Shown here in pieces: positions 12,908 to 24,392 of a stretch of DNA of 64,000 bases (position 1 is the stretch's first letter; each line of letters starts with the position of its first letter). The notes beneath the pieces were generated by a model. That model saw nothing but the letters and a program-made list of their open reading frames with translations, did not search any database and had not been told where the DNA came from. Location of the stretch: contig CM073327.1 of the NCBI GenBank assembly GCA_037043015.1, positions 5,066,727 through 5,130,726 of the forward strand, given 5' to 3'. Made by a program: the position numbers and the translations under genes. This DNA is from Bryum argenteum. Lineage: Eukaryota; Streptophyta; Bryopsida; Bryales; Bryaceae.

Positions 12908-13809
12908 GTAACTTATATTGCCACGTTTACCAAATCAGCAAATTCAGTGGAAAACTAACAAAATACATGAAATCAAAATTTCTAACTCAATAACTCCACA
13001 TCGGGATCGACGCACGTATTCAATGGCCAAAAAGAATTGACCGGTACTTGTTTCATTCGGAATGGAATCACAGTAGTGTCTAGAAAGAGTTGCATACACA
13101 TCCAGCAAGACGATCACAACAGGAAGAATCATGTTTCTGTTGATTGTCGGTAGCTTGGGTTTCTACGTTCTCCTGCTCGGACCTCAACGGTTTCGTCATT
13201 CTCGATTCACTTCGTAGAACTTTATCCCTCGTCGAATATACTGTCCTTGAACATTAATAGGTCGAGTTAATCAAATAGAGGAATCTTGCCAGTATTGTCC
13301 TCGAAAGTTTTGAATCTGCAACAAGAACAAGGTGGTTATGCATTGAGTATGGAACTCAGGTGACCGAAATCATTCTTGATTGTCTTACAAGAAGTATAAA
13401 TCATCGTCCAGCAGAAGCTTTTCACATGACTTGTATATGTATGATGAATTAAAACACAACTATGGTTTCCACTGTAACATGCAATACCTGCTAAGATTAC
13501 TCGGTGGACCGAACGAATTTCGTGTGCATGATCTCTAGCTCTCAGAAATATGCTACAGCAAGTCTTACGCGGGATCAATTGTGGAAGCTTCGAAATTACG
13601 ATTGAAGAAGAGTCAAGTGCAGAGTGCCATTGAAATGCAGGGCCGCCATTACCATGGTACGGAGACTACGATGGCCGGAACACGAACCCCCAGACGAGGA
13701 GAACCCTCAAACGAGGAATTGAGCCTATCAACTGAAGTAGAAAATAATAAGAATCTAGTGAAGTATTGTTTGCACGTTAATAATCCTCTTGTAATATTTG
13801 CACGTTAAT

Positions 13810-15560
13810 AATCCCTACAAATATCCAAAGACCAATTTTTATATTATCAAGAAGATTGGGATGCATTGTAAATATGACCATAATTTGGCCTATCTGGTCT
13901 ACTTGTCAATGATAAAGGGACCTCTTCCTGTCATGCTTGAGTGGAATGCCCTCTTAAAATCACACCATCTAGCCATGAAAGTGTCATATACTCATGTATG
14001 AACAATAATGAATTGAAGATTCTATTAAAATTTCTCGAATAACGACTATGGTGGGAAATTTGACTATGCCACTTTTCATGTTAAGGTCATAATATTTTCA
14101 GCGAGAAGTTTTACTTTCATGCATCCCATTAATACCATTCATAGCAACATTTTAATTTTTTGGAAGATTTGCTTTCTTAAGACATTTATTAAGAATGTGT
14201 CATGTTACATTTTCCATCACAACCTTTCATATCCTACATACAGTATAGTCTTATGAAGACTTTAGTTAGTGCAATCTTATGCTTTAAGATTGTGATATGC
14301 CAACCTAAAAATCTCAAGAATAATAGTTCGTGAAAAATTTTACAAACTTGTTGTAATATATCATAGTACATAAGGTTTAGAAATCTGGAAGATGAAATGT
14401 ATGTAACTTTGGGATATGAAAGGTCAAGGTATATAGGATTTTAAAAACTGCAAAATATGTGATTTGGAAATGAATTCTTTTTTATGGCATGTGGCCAGCT
14501 TATTAATAATTTTGAGAAATTCTAAGTCAAAACATGAAATCTATTAGTAAGACTCTTAGAAGAGGTTGGTGCAATTGAATTTTATATTCATATTATTATT
14601 ATTATTACATATAGGTCAAATTAAAAAAACACCTTCTTCTTAAACTTCACAAAATAGACATGAATTTTAATTTGTTAGTACTTACTGCATGTGTAAATTC
14701 CAATATCAAAAAAAAAAATTAAAGAGTGAACTTTGATATAATCCCACCAAGAACTTCTAACAATCAACACAATTTAACACCTAATTGACTATTTGGTTGT
14801 AGTCAACTATTATAGTGAAAACCTTAAGAAGGAGAAACTTACAAGTCAACTAAAAATCAACATAAAACTCATCATTCAATAATAAGATTGAAGTGTTACC
14901 ACATTCAAAAGTTCCCATCAATGTGCTTATAAATTTTTTTATTTTTATTTTATTTTATTTTTTTGAAGTATCATATTTATATCTAGACAAATTCCGATTT
15001 CTAAGTGTAGGCTTTTTTCAATGCATACTCAAAAAATCTCAAACAACTCATTTTCATAAAATTAGGGCTATCCTTAACTTCATCTCCAATCACTCCAAGA
15101 GTGTTTCATATAGACTAATAAATGAATAAATTGAAGCCATTTCCTACACATTAACACACATCATTGTTTTTCTTCCTCACTTGGTCACTTAATTTATATA
15201 CCCAAATATATTACCCATTTGTATGCCAAACAAGACGAGTTGGTTACATAACCATGGCAAAATATCGAGAAAGAGATGAGGGTGGTACCATATATAGATG
15301 ATTGTGATGATGTGTTTCTTTGTATTTAATATCACAAATTCTGTTTCAAAGTGCTTGTGCCAAGACATTAAGTTATCGTCATGTTATTACAAGAATTGTT
15401 GCAGATTTGAGATCTGTAGATTGCAGGCTCATACTCATACCTTTTCAGTGGTTTCCTTTTTATGACATATGGCATGTCTGTGTGTGTCCCAAGAGCGAAA
15501 AGCACATTGACCTAAGTACATTCAATATTATTTAACATGAATCCGGTGTATTACATCCAA
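13810..15560. other. AT-rich stretch of copy B without a supported gene
   Basis: This is the counterpart of 3,730-5,600, conserved in order but with many substitutions and indels. Short ORFs are not shared between the two copies and are treated as chance. No RNA gene or repeat array was seen apart from short homopolymers. Confidence 0.55.
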
Positions 15561-15633
15561 CTAGTAAGTGTAGCAAGGAACGTTAACTTTGAAGCTCTGG
15601 ACAGCGAGCTTGGTAATGTAGTGAAATACTTGG

Positions 15634-15987
15634 TTGATGGTGGTTGCGAATCACTCGAGGTTGTGGTTTGAAGCAACATCCGGACTGTATGCAGCACCAG
15701 CCATGCTCAAGATTGGCGGAGCCAATACTGCAAGCGACAACAACAGATATATGCAGGGGTATTTTGCCGCTGTCCACCTGCCCCTGGCCGTTTCAAACGC
15801 ATCCCCTTCTCATCACGGACCACGTCGAGCATTCACGTGGAACTTTCAGGAAGATATCTCCGCCAAAAGTCTAAATCACATTATCATAGCATCCAGGACA
15901 CGGGGAAATGGGGTGCATCGTCCAGACAAAGAGCCTCTTGCACTGCAAGATTGCCCAGTCATAGCCCCCGACGTAAGGAAAGATTGA
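15634..15987 (+). CDS. Hypothetical 117-aa ORF, copy B
   Basis: The protein is unrecognised. It contains GLYAAPAMLKIGGANTASDNN, GYFAAVHLPLAVSNASPSHH and a basic C terminus. The start lies inside a block matched in copy A, where indels interrupt the frame. Codon use cannot be judged from one short frame. It is listed because the block is of higher GC and conserved between the copies, but it may be non-coding. Confidence 0.2.
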   Translation: MMVVANHSRLWFEATSGLYAAPAMLKIGGANTASDNNRYMQGYFAAVHLPLAVSNASPSHHGPRRAFTWNFQEDISAKSLNHIIIASRTRGNGVHRPDKEPLALQDCPVIAPDVRKD

Positions 15988-16782
15988 TGTCATTCCCGAT
16001 GGTAAGTCTGTTCAGAGGTCTCATTTGCATTCGGTCGTCCAAAATGTTGCAGCCAAACATCTCGAGGCGGGGATGTGCGTTGACTGGTCAGGCACGTCGA
16101 TATGAATCTTGACCAGTTCACATTCCCATCAGTTCCTCACTAGAGCACCCTAAAGTTTTATCAGAACTTGACATCACCGACATCAGGCGGACAAAAACGC
16201 TGACAACGACTAAGAAGAAATGGATGCCACCAACAACTAGCAACAACTAGGATACGTTGAAAGCGGGCACCCCTCGTCATTACCACGTGTCTCAACACCC
16301 TCGAACACCGACCGTCTACTACTAGTCGTCCAGATGAATCTGAAACGGTTCGTAATATGAAGCATTGACCTCTTTGAACGGTGTGCATCCACTTGAGGAG
16401 AGCCAACGTCGATTTGGAGGCTCTCAGTTGACGTTGACCTGATTGTCCCTTTTTAAAATGTGCCATAACGCTGCACCCGAACGTGAACATGTAATGGTGA
16501 TATAGACACATCCTTCACCCAAGATCCCAATTGAAACTTCATGCAACTTCAAACCCAAATACATTGAGATCGGAACACCAAAACCATCTTCACAATGAAG
16601 TGATATTTGTAAACATGGCCCAATATCATGCCAAGTAAAGTTTTGGTAGTGTCTTTGACATGCAAATGCTGAAACACATGTATCACATAAGTTCTAATCT
16701 CATAAAGATTCGCAAGATCCTGATCTTCTACCAACAGAAATTGATGCTGATCAAGGACGACACTGATTTCACTGCAAAAGCC

Positions 16783-18151
16783 CTAACCGTGGTTGAAAAA
16801 CGAGGTTTCTGATGGCTCGTTCTCAACTGCACTTTCAGCTAGTGCTACATTTAAATCTATGTCCTCATCCTCATCCCAACTCCAATTGCCTAACACCTGT
16901 TCCATGGAATTGAGGTTCTACGAGGGCGGGACGAGAGTCTCCGAGGGCGGGACGAGATTCTGTGAGGACGGGACAAGATTCTCCGAGGGCTGGATGAGAT
17001 TCTGGAAGGGCGGGACGAGATTCTCCGAGGGCGGGACGAGATTCTCCGAGGGCTGGACGAGATTCTCCGAGGGCTGGACGAGTTTCTCCGAGGGCGGGAT
17101 GAGATTCTGCGAGGGCGGGACTGATATGTTGAAGTAAGGTAGTCCCGTCTGGTGGCCGTAGTAGGGGGCGGGTGGGTTATTCAACGTCGGCCACGCACCA
17201 TGTGCAGGCATCGGAAAAAGTATCCACATCGGTGCAGATGGATTCTGAGCGATATGTTGTGCAGCTGCAGCAGACTGTGTCGCTAGTCCCCCTCCAAAGC
17301 TGTTGCAAAACCGTCACAAAAATGCAGAGGGAATGAAAAAGAAAACTATGAGGACATGCATGCGAATCTCATAATTTCCTATCACTTCTCCAAAAGCAAG
17401 ATCACTAAGGGTGTTGATCGAACTTACAGGTTTGAGCTGTGCAAGATCGAGAGCTGCTGTTGCTTGTGCTTTTCCACCAATTCATGTGCTTTTTGGACTT
17501 CCTCTTCCTGACGATCTGCAAAGCGTTGAGAAGTTAGTGAAAAGCTCAATGTGGGCAGATACGAGCACTCACCGAATTGAAAAAGCAATTAGAAGATAAA
17601 ACTGAAGGATAGGAGAGAAAGGAACCTTGGCTGTGCGTATGCATGTGGCCTCCAAGAGCTTGCGCCTTGTCGAAGACCTTTCCGCAGAAGCGACATGGGA
17701 AAGTCTTACCCAGCTTCGTATTCGGCTCATCGTTGGGATTTTCATTCTTACGCTTCCTCGACTTGGTTGGCTCCGCTTCATCTTGCCGCTGATCGCCGGG
17801 TGCTGCAAGCGTGTCATCACGTAGCTGATCGCCGGGTGCTGCATGCGTTCCACCATGTCGCTGATAGCCGGGTGCTGCAAGCGCTCCAGCATGAAGCTGA
17901 TAGCGGGGTGCTGCAAGCGCTCCACCATGTCGCTGATAGCGGGGTGCTGCAAGCGCTCCACCATGTCGCTGATAACAGGGTGCTGCAAGCGCTCCACCAT
18001 GTCGCGGATCGTCGGGTGCTGCTGGCTCCGCTTCATCTTGTACCTGACCGCCGGGTGCTGGTGGCTCCAATTCAACTTGTAGTTGATCGCCAGGTGCTGG
18101 AAGCATTCCATCGTGGAGCTGATCGCCGGGTGCTCCATTCGCTCCTGACAT
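16783..18151 (-). pseudogene. QALGGH C2H2 zinc-finger protein, copy B, with late stop
   Basis: Exons are 18,151-17,626, 17,515-17,428 and 17,299-16,783. The frame runs 377 codons from ATG to the ancestral TAG at 16,785-16,783, broken only by a TAG at 16,920-16,918 where copy A has CAG. The likely product is 331 aa. It keeps the AAPxYQRHGGAL repeats (fewer than copy A), the basic stretch, the QALGGH finger and the SENLVPP repeats. It loses the acidic tail with the EAR-like DIDLNVAL. The Gln that is a stop in copy A is intact here (GHQTGLPYF). It could still be expressed as a form lacking the repressor motif, so 'pseudogene' is a cautious label. Confidence 0.75.
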
Positions 18152-18499
18152 GACGACTGTTGTCAAACTCTAGCGATCCAAGAGGGACGCTCAGGTACAA
18201 GTTCACGGGCGATTTCCTCTTGTTCCTGGCTACGACGCTGAGAGCAGAGAGCAGACACACAAGTCTCCAACATAAGCCCTGCCTCCATGTCTATTTATGT
18301 GTTTCGAATGTAAATATCTTCCATTTTCGTATTATTGATTGTGTAAGTTTACCTTTTGGTTGCTTTCTATTGAGAGTTTAATTGGCCAAAAAAATTCCTC
18401 TTAATATGTGATTGGTCCATTTTTTTGAATCTCTTGAATGTATGATCATATGAAAAAAAAATTGCCCTTTCAAGATCCCATGGTCATCTTATCTCCCTT

Positions 18500-19624
18500 C
18501 TCCTGTTATCATCCTTGCGTTTTTTTACGTTTTTTTCTCAAAGGAGATAAGCTATTCAGATCTCAAGAGTACAAACTTGTTATAGAACTTTTGTAGATTA
18601 TGAGACCAAGACTTGACTCATGGGACCTTATAGATTGCATAATGTTTTATGGCGCAAAACAAATTACAAAAAACCATCATTTTGAACACTTTAAAGTGAA
18701 AATATTACCAACATGAAATTTGCAATAAACCTTAATTCCGTTAAAATGGCGGTATTCTATGTGCCATTTTGCCAAGTCCCCTATGAGCCATTGATATTGC
18801 TCGCATTCTAAAACGTGTCATTTTACAAGCATATTTTTGAATTGTAGTTCATAAGTGTTTATGCCTACAAACTGGCATGTTCATTCATATCACACATTTA
18901 CTCTGTAATATCAAGTGATTTTTGTAATATCACCAAAATTTCCATAGTATCACACTTTTATGGTTTTTGACCTTTGGACATGTATAGTCAAAGGGCAATA
19001 ATTTTGACCGTTGAGAAACATTCTTGTTTTCGAAATGCGGTTAGAAGTATTTTCCCTATCGTGTCAAAACTGGACGAAAACCAACGGTATTTTTTTCATT
19101 TTAAGCACCCCAAGAAGCGCCATTTTACTGAAAAATCGCCATTTTAACGGAATTAAGGATTTACCCTTTTAATGCAACAATGTAAAACAATTGACGCAAG
19201 AGGTGATGGCGGGAAGTCGCTAGTATTACAGTCTACTTTTGGGCTTGTTGGCCCCATGATTGATAATTCCTATCATTTACTTATATGATGTTACACTTTG
19301 GTTTTTGAATCATAATCTTTCGTTGATTGAATTTAGTATTTCTTGTCTTTGGTTTATTGGATTTCGTATTTCTTGTCAATAACTTTGTTCATTTATATTT
19401 GATAACGTTGAGCATGTTTGCTTCTACATGAGGAAATATTTGGATTGGGCCTTTTGATGAGAAACCATCCAATCTATCGGCGTAAGAAAATATAAGTAAG
19501 AAGAGAAAAGAGAAGACTACCAAAACTTTGCATCTAACTTGCTTTCACTCCTCCCTTCTTATAAACATATGATAGATGCATTGATTCACAAATTGAGATT
19601 CTCGGCCCAGGACTCCCCTCATTA

Positions 19625-19656
<32 letters not shown>

Positions 19657-21400
19657 CCTCCAGGTTATTATACAAGGACGTTGTCTGTCCGAGAATGTAT
19701 ACCTAGGGAGTATGCTAGTTCACGCTAGGCGTCAATTGCTGAGGAGTCACAATGCAGAGCCATGAAATCCTAGGAACTGTACAATTAAAATGAGACTGCA
19801 GATTGTCTCAATATTACGAATTTGCCCTTATGGATATTATTTCTCTATTGACTTAGACTTGGAAATCCAATGAATATTTGCAAGTCCCAAGAACATCTTT
19901 TAATCAAGATTCTTTGTGGAAGGTATTTTTGGTCCATAAGAGATACTCTCAGTATAAGAATATTTATGTACACACAATGCTTATAGTTAAGAAGACTACC
20001 AAAAGTTCCTTTAAACAGTAAAAATAAACCTTAGTTTTTTCTCTTTTTTTCACATAATTGGGCAATTCATTGGATTTGTTTCATTTGGTTAAATTTCAAA
20101 TTGATCAATATGTAAAACTGCATATGAAATATGAAGTAAAGGTGTCCAAATTTGTGAATATTTTAAGAATCTATTTGAGGATAAACAAAACATACCACAA
20201 AAAATGACTTGTTCAAGAAAATAGCTTCCATTTATGACAAAGTTTACTATCGTACTTCAAGGCTAGATCTGAGAAAATATATTTAAATTAAGGTAGTAAA
20301 AATAGAAATTTAGTGTGTGGTTGTCGAAATTCTGAGAAATACTCTTTTATTTTGATCATCGAAGGCGAGAGTTGTTATCTCCACTGATTCTGTTGTTACC
20401 TCCACTAATTCTAACCAAAGGAAGAGGCATTTTTTTATTGGCTGTGTTTTCATTGCTGACTCACTAACCAGTATGTAACCAATGTAGACAAGTGTTGAAA
20501 TTATGGAAATTAGAAGTCTTCATACCGAAGGGCTCATTTATCATTGTCCCTCCTACACACCGAAAATTTGTAGCCCAGCACAAGATTCTACTCGAGGTTT
20601 CTGAAATTCCCTAAATGAATATTGAAGGTAAATGGACGGATACAAGGCTTCAAGTTCAAGGGCTCAAGTGAGGAGGTGCTTCGGTGCACTGAGACACAAT
20701 ATCTCCCTTCTCTTACTATACGTCCCCTTCCCGTCCCGTCCCTCAAGCGTCGAAATAATTGGGGGTAGCAGATGCCAAATCTCAGAATACATTGCGGTTT
20801 TTGATAATGTCGAAGTCACCGAAGTTTAACAAATAACTCATGTATCGAATGAATAAATGAATGAATTTTTAGTACCTGAAGAAAACACTGCTTTTATAAA
20901 ATGAAAGCAATGATATTTGCAGTTTCCTACATTTCAGTACAATTACAGCTTATCTCACTGCATCAACAACCACGTTCTTGTCATAGACTGCAGACGGCAA
21001 TGCACTTCCCATACAATTATCGAGATATGGTAAGAAAACAAAGAGATTGAGCTGAAACTAAAACAGACAGTCCACACGTAAAGAAATGAGACCACAAGCG
21101 GTCCAATATCAAACAAGATCTCATTGATTGTGCTATTAACACTCAAATGGGATTCTTATGCTTGCAACAGTCAAGAAAGACGGGAGTAGATAGCGCAGAT
21201 AATCCTCTCAGAGGCTTATTAACTCATGCAAGCATAGAGACTTTCACCGGAATACTCTGCTGCTGAAATGAACAATGGTGCCAATTTTCGATCCAAAAGC
21301 TACAGTGAGCGATGTGTAGATACATCGAGAGGTAGACTCTACATGAATGGAACATGTGAGCGAAGGCAGCAGCATCCATCCATGAAAAAAACTCCAGTTG
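18500..21400. other. Gene-poor region
   Basis: It contains MITE member 2 (18,730-19,158) and a 30-base poly-T run (19,627-19,656). A 65-codon plus-strand ORF at 20,632-20,829 is not supported by anything else. The right end may be 3' flank of the complex I gene. No RNA gene is recognised. Confidence 0.5.
18730..19158. mobile_element. AT-rich MITE family, member 2 (429 bp)
   Basis: The termini read CCTTAATTCCGTTAAAATGGC, with an inverted copy ending at 19,158. The internal order (TGTGCCATTTTG, the ACAAGCATATTTTTGAATTG block, TAATATCACC modules, TTTTGACCTTTGGAC, TTTTCATTTTAAGCACCCC) is the same as in member 4 (62,329-62,755) and the reverse of member 1. It lies just after copy B of the tandem unit. 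Non-coding. Confidence 0.8.
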
Positions 21401-21463
21401 CTTGCTTACCTCCTCGTTCTTTTCCTAACCGAACATACTTTCCTAAACTACCATCTTACTTGT

Positions 21464-22902
21464 TTACTGGGTGCCCAAAAACTTGCGCTTCGGTTGCCCC
21501 GCATCCGTATCCTGCTTGTGCTGCATCACAGTCCCAGTCGTCGCTTTTAGTCACACAAACCTTAAACTCAAAGTCAGAGTGGAATACGACCATGCGCTAG
21601 TCTGCACTGTAAAGAACAAAATCAACACGATACAAGGTTCTAACACTCCGAAAAAGATACAATCAAGCCAGACGGCCATCAAGCCTGACGGAAGGGTTGC
21701 ACCTCGAACAAACTGAGACCGGAACTGCATGTACAAAGCCTTGCTAGTATCTATCTCAGGACTGTACGTACTGTGAACCATCATGGATAATTACGATGCG
21801 CTTATCACTCAAAACATATTGAGCACAGAAACTCGATTTCAACAAGTGCGACGCATTGATCCATTTATTTATAAACCGTCGCTTCTCAACCGAAGGAGAA
21901 CGTGGCAGATCCGTGACACATTACCATAGACGAATCCAGCATCCCATGCCTGCCTCGCGAACTCAATAGATTTCTTTCGTCCATTATGAACTCCTCATTA
22001 TTAGAAGACGATATTCGAATTTGTGAGATGTCGAACCAGGATAAATTCAGAGCCAGCTCATTAAGGTCAAACAGCGAATCGATTGATAAAATGCAATCCT
22101 TACGAGCGAGTGAAATCTGTGACAGATTGTATTACGTAGTATGAATCATCACGGATAAATACGATGTGCTTATTACATAATCAAAACATAATGAGCACAG
22201 ACACTCGACTTCATAAAGTGCGACTCATTTATCCATGTAAACATAAACCCTCGCCCCCCAAGCCGAGGGAGAATGTGACAAATCCGTAGCACATAGCCAT
22301 AAAGGAGCCAACGATTCCATGCCTACCTCGCAAACTCAATGAATTCATTCGACCATTATGGACTCCTTATTTTCAAAAAATCAATAGTCAGTTTTGTGAG
22401 GTTTCGCACCAAGAGAGATTCAGAGTCAGCTCAATTAGGTCAAACAGCGAATCGATTAACAAAGTTTTATTCTTACGAGCGTGTGGAATTTGTGAAAGAT
22501 TGCCAAAGAGGAGCCAATCGAATCCAACATTCCATGCCTACCTCGCAGCCTCAATAGATTTCTTTCGGCCATCACGAACTCCTCCTTATTTAAAAGCCAG
22601 TTTTGTGAAGTGTGGAACCAAGAGCTAGATCATAAGCTTCAACCGCGAATCAGTTCAATGAGTTCAATTCTTAGGAGCCCTGTGGCAGATTGTAAACCCT
22701 AAGTCGGAACTTTAAAAATGGAATAAGGACTTACAAATTCGCCGGTGACGCCCTGGTAGGTAAGCAAAGGAACGGCAATGCCGAAGATGAGCGCAATGGT
22801 GATGTTGCGGCGGGTGAAGCGGAACGTCTTCTCCAGATTCTCGCGCGCCGTGCCCCAATCCTCGATGTGCTTGTTTTTGTGAACGTCCATTCCGCCCGCC
22901 AT
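21464..22902 (-). CDS. NADH dehydrogenase (complex I) B15/NDUFB4-type subunit
   Basis: Exon 1 is 22,902-22,735 and exon 2 is 21,520-21,464. The join is in phase 0 with a GTAAGT donor and a TGCAG acceptor, giving 74 aa. The protein begins MAGGMDVHKNKHIEDW, then has a basic FRFTRRN stretch, one membrane segment (ITIALIFGIAVPLLTY) and the short tail DTDAGQPKRKFLGTQ. This matches the architecture of the plant B15-like accessory subunit of the mitochondrial complex I membrane arm: a short matrix-side N terminus, a single helix, and a QDEDAGRPYRKF-like tail. The ATG at 22,902 gives the family N terminus. The intron (21,521-22,734) carries direct repeats of about 370 bp. The family call is strong; the exact symbol is not certain. 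Confidence 0.9.
21765..22690. repeat. Direct repeats inside the B15 intron
   Basis: Two units of about 373 bp and a partial third lie head to tail. The anchor CCATGCC.ACCTCGC occurs at about 21,944, 22,317 and 22,532. A GTCAAACAGCGAATCGATT anchor occurs at about 22,065 and 22,439. The units are clearly diverged. They lie wholly within the intron. Confidence 0.8.
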
Positions 22903-23099
22903 TTTGAGCACTGATCAACAATGCGCCACAACACACAATTTGGGAATCACCCGCGCGTGGAGAAATATGTGTCGGATTCGGCAAACAAAGGCTTCGGAGA
23001 AGAGGTGTCGGGTCGGAGGGAGAGAAGAGGGACGTCTACGGTCCCCTAATTCCGTTGCTCCCTCTACTTTTCACTTTCACTTTTTCGTCTTCTTGAAAA

Positions 23100-24390
23100 A
23101 GTAAAAGTAATGTTTCCTATGTTGAGATTTTAGATTTTAGATCATCGGAAGAACTTTGCCATTAGCGCATATTTGGGATCTTTCAACTCTTAGGGCATTG
23201 AGCACCAGACCAAGCATAAGCACATGGTGCAAAAATGTAGTGTATCATTGAAGCTTCATATTGAAATGTGTAATAATTATTGTATAATGGGATATTACAA
23301 GTTCCATTCTCAAGGGGATTCAATTTTCAAGAATGTAACAATATTTTGGTGTTGGAATTAAATATTGTGGTGTATCATCTCTATGACTCTATAATATCAC
23401 CTCTATGACTTCTACAGTATTACCCCTATGACCTTCATAATATGACCTTCATCCTTTATAACCTACGAAATACGATCTTGAATAACCTTTGCTACATCAT
23501 CCTTTGACCTCTATAATGTCACCTTTCAAATATCACATCCTAACCTTCATATTTTTATCCCTCCTTCCTTTGTAATACCGACCATCCAACCTCTATATAA
23601 TCACTCCTCTTACCACCTAACCAATGTGGTCATGATCTTATTCTCCTGTGATACAATAGATGATACATTTGTGTACCACTAGCTCATTTTATGTTTTGCA
23701 ATCATCGATAGTTGGTCTTTGTTTTTTTTTTTTCTTACCACCTAACTAATGTGGTCATGATCATTTTCCACTGTGATACATTAGATGGCAAATATACATT
23801 TGTGTAAAAACCTTGACATGCTCAAAACTGTTATTGTTTGCCTCAAAAGGACCTCAGCTTTATTATTTAACGGTAGCCCCTTCTTGCGATTGCAATTGAT
23901 GAACAAGTATCATTATTTTTCAATCAAATGACACTCGAAAATTGTACTGAATCTACGCAAGGTAGATGTGGTATTCTATTAGGAGGTATCGTGTCGTTTG
24001 AATTTGAAATTTCTAGTGTTAGATCATATTTCTTCAAAGATTTTGCGACATCGCATTGCAAGTGTAAAAAAATTTTGCCATTTCGCAAACCTGAAGGATG
24101 CAAAAGTTATCCTACACAAATGACTCGGTCTCTCTATTCCACAAATTAAAGAAAAAAACAATGTAAGAAAGTGATCTCAGAGCTGCTACTTCGTAATTTC
24201 TGTAGAAAGACTGAGCACAAATTTTGCTCCATAGAACTCGGACAATGTATCAAAGAATCAAAACTACAACATTCGTGCACATTTCTAAAGAGTAAAATAC
24301 AGAAGCCTTCTCCGTATGTCATCACTTGTACAGATTTTTGCCATAATTCAGTGGCATATGCTTGTGAAAAGTCGTGGCTGTGTAACGCAA
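23100..24390. other. Intergenic region with minisatellite-like DNA
   Basis: From about 23,375 to 23,600 there are loose repeats of a CCTCTATGACCTNNATAATATCAC-like unit of 20-25 bases. A segment beginning CTTACCACCTAAC and ending ATACATTTGTGTA occurs twice, at about 23,608-23,676 and 23,734-23,797. No gene is supported. The right end may hold the 3' UTR of the hydrolase gene. Confidence 0.6.
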
Positions 24391-24392
24391 GC

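Larger units (their letters stand above)
10500..18500. repeat. Tandem duplication, copy B
   Basis: This is the second unit, in the same orientation as copy A. A spacer of about 1.8 kb separates them, holding a MITE and a very long AAAT tract. Compared with copy A it has an extra block of about 370 bp at 10,727-11,097 that contains a GC-rich hairpin. It also has fewer repeats in the zinc-finger exon 1 and a different pattern of inactivating changes. Confidence 0.9.
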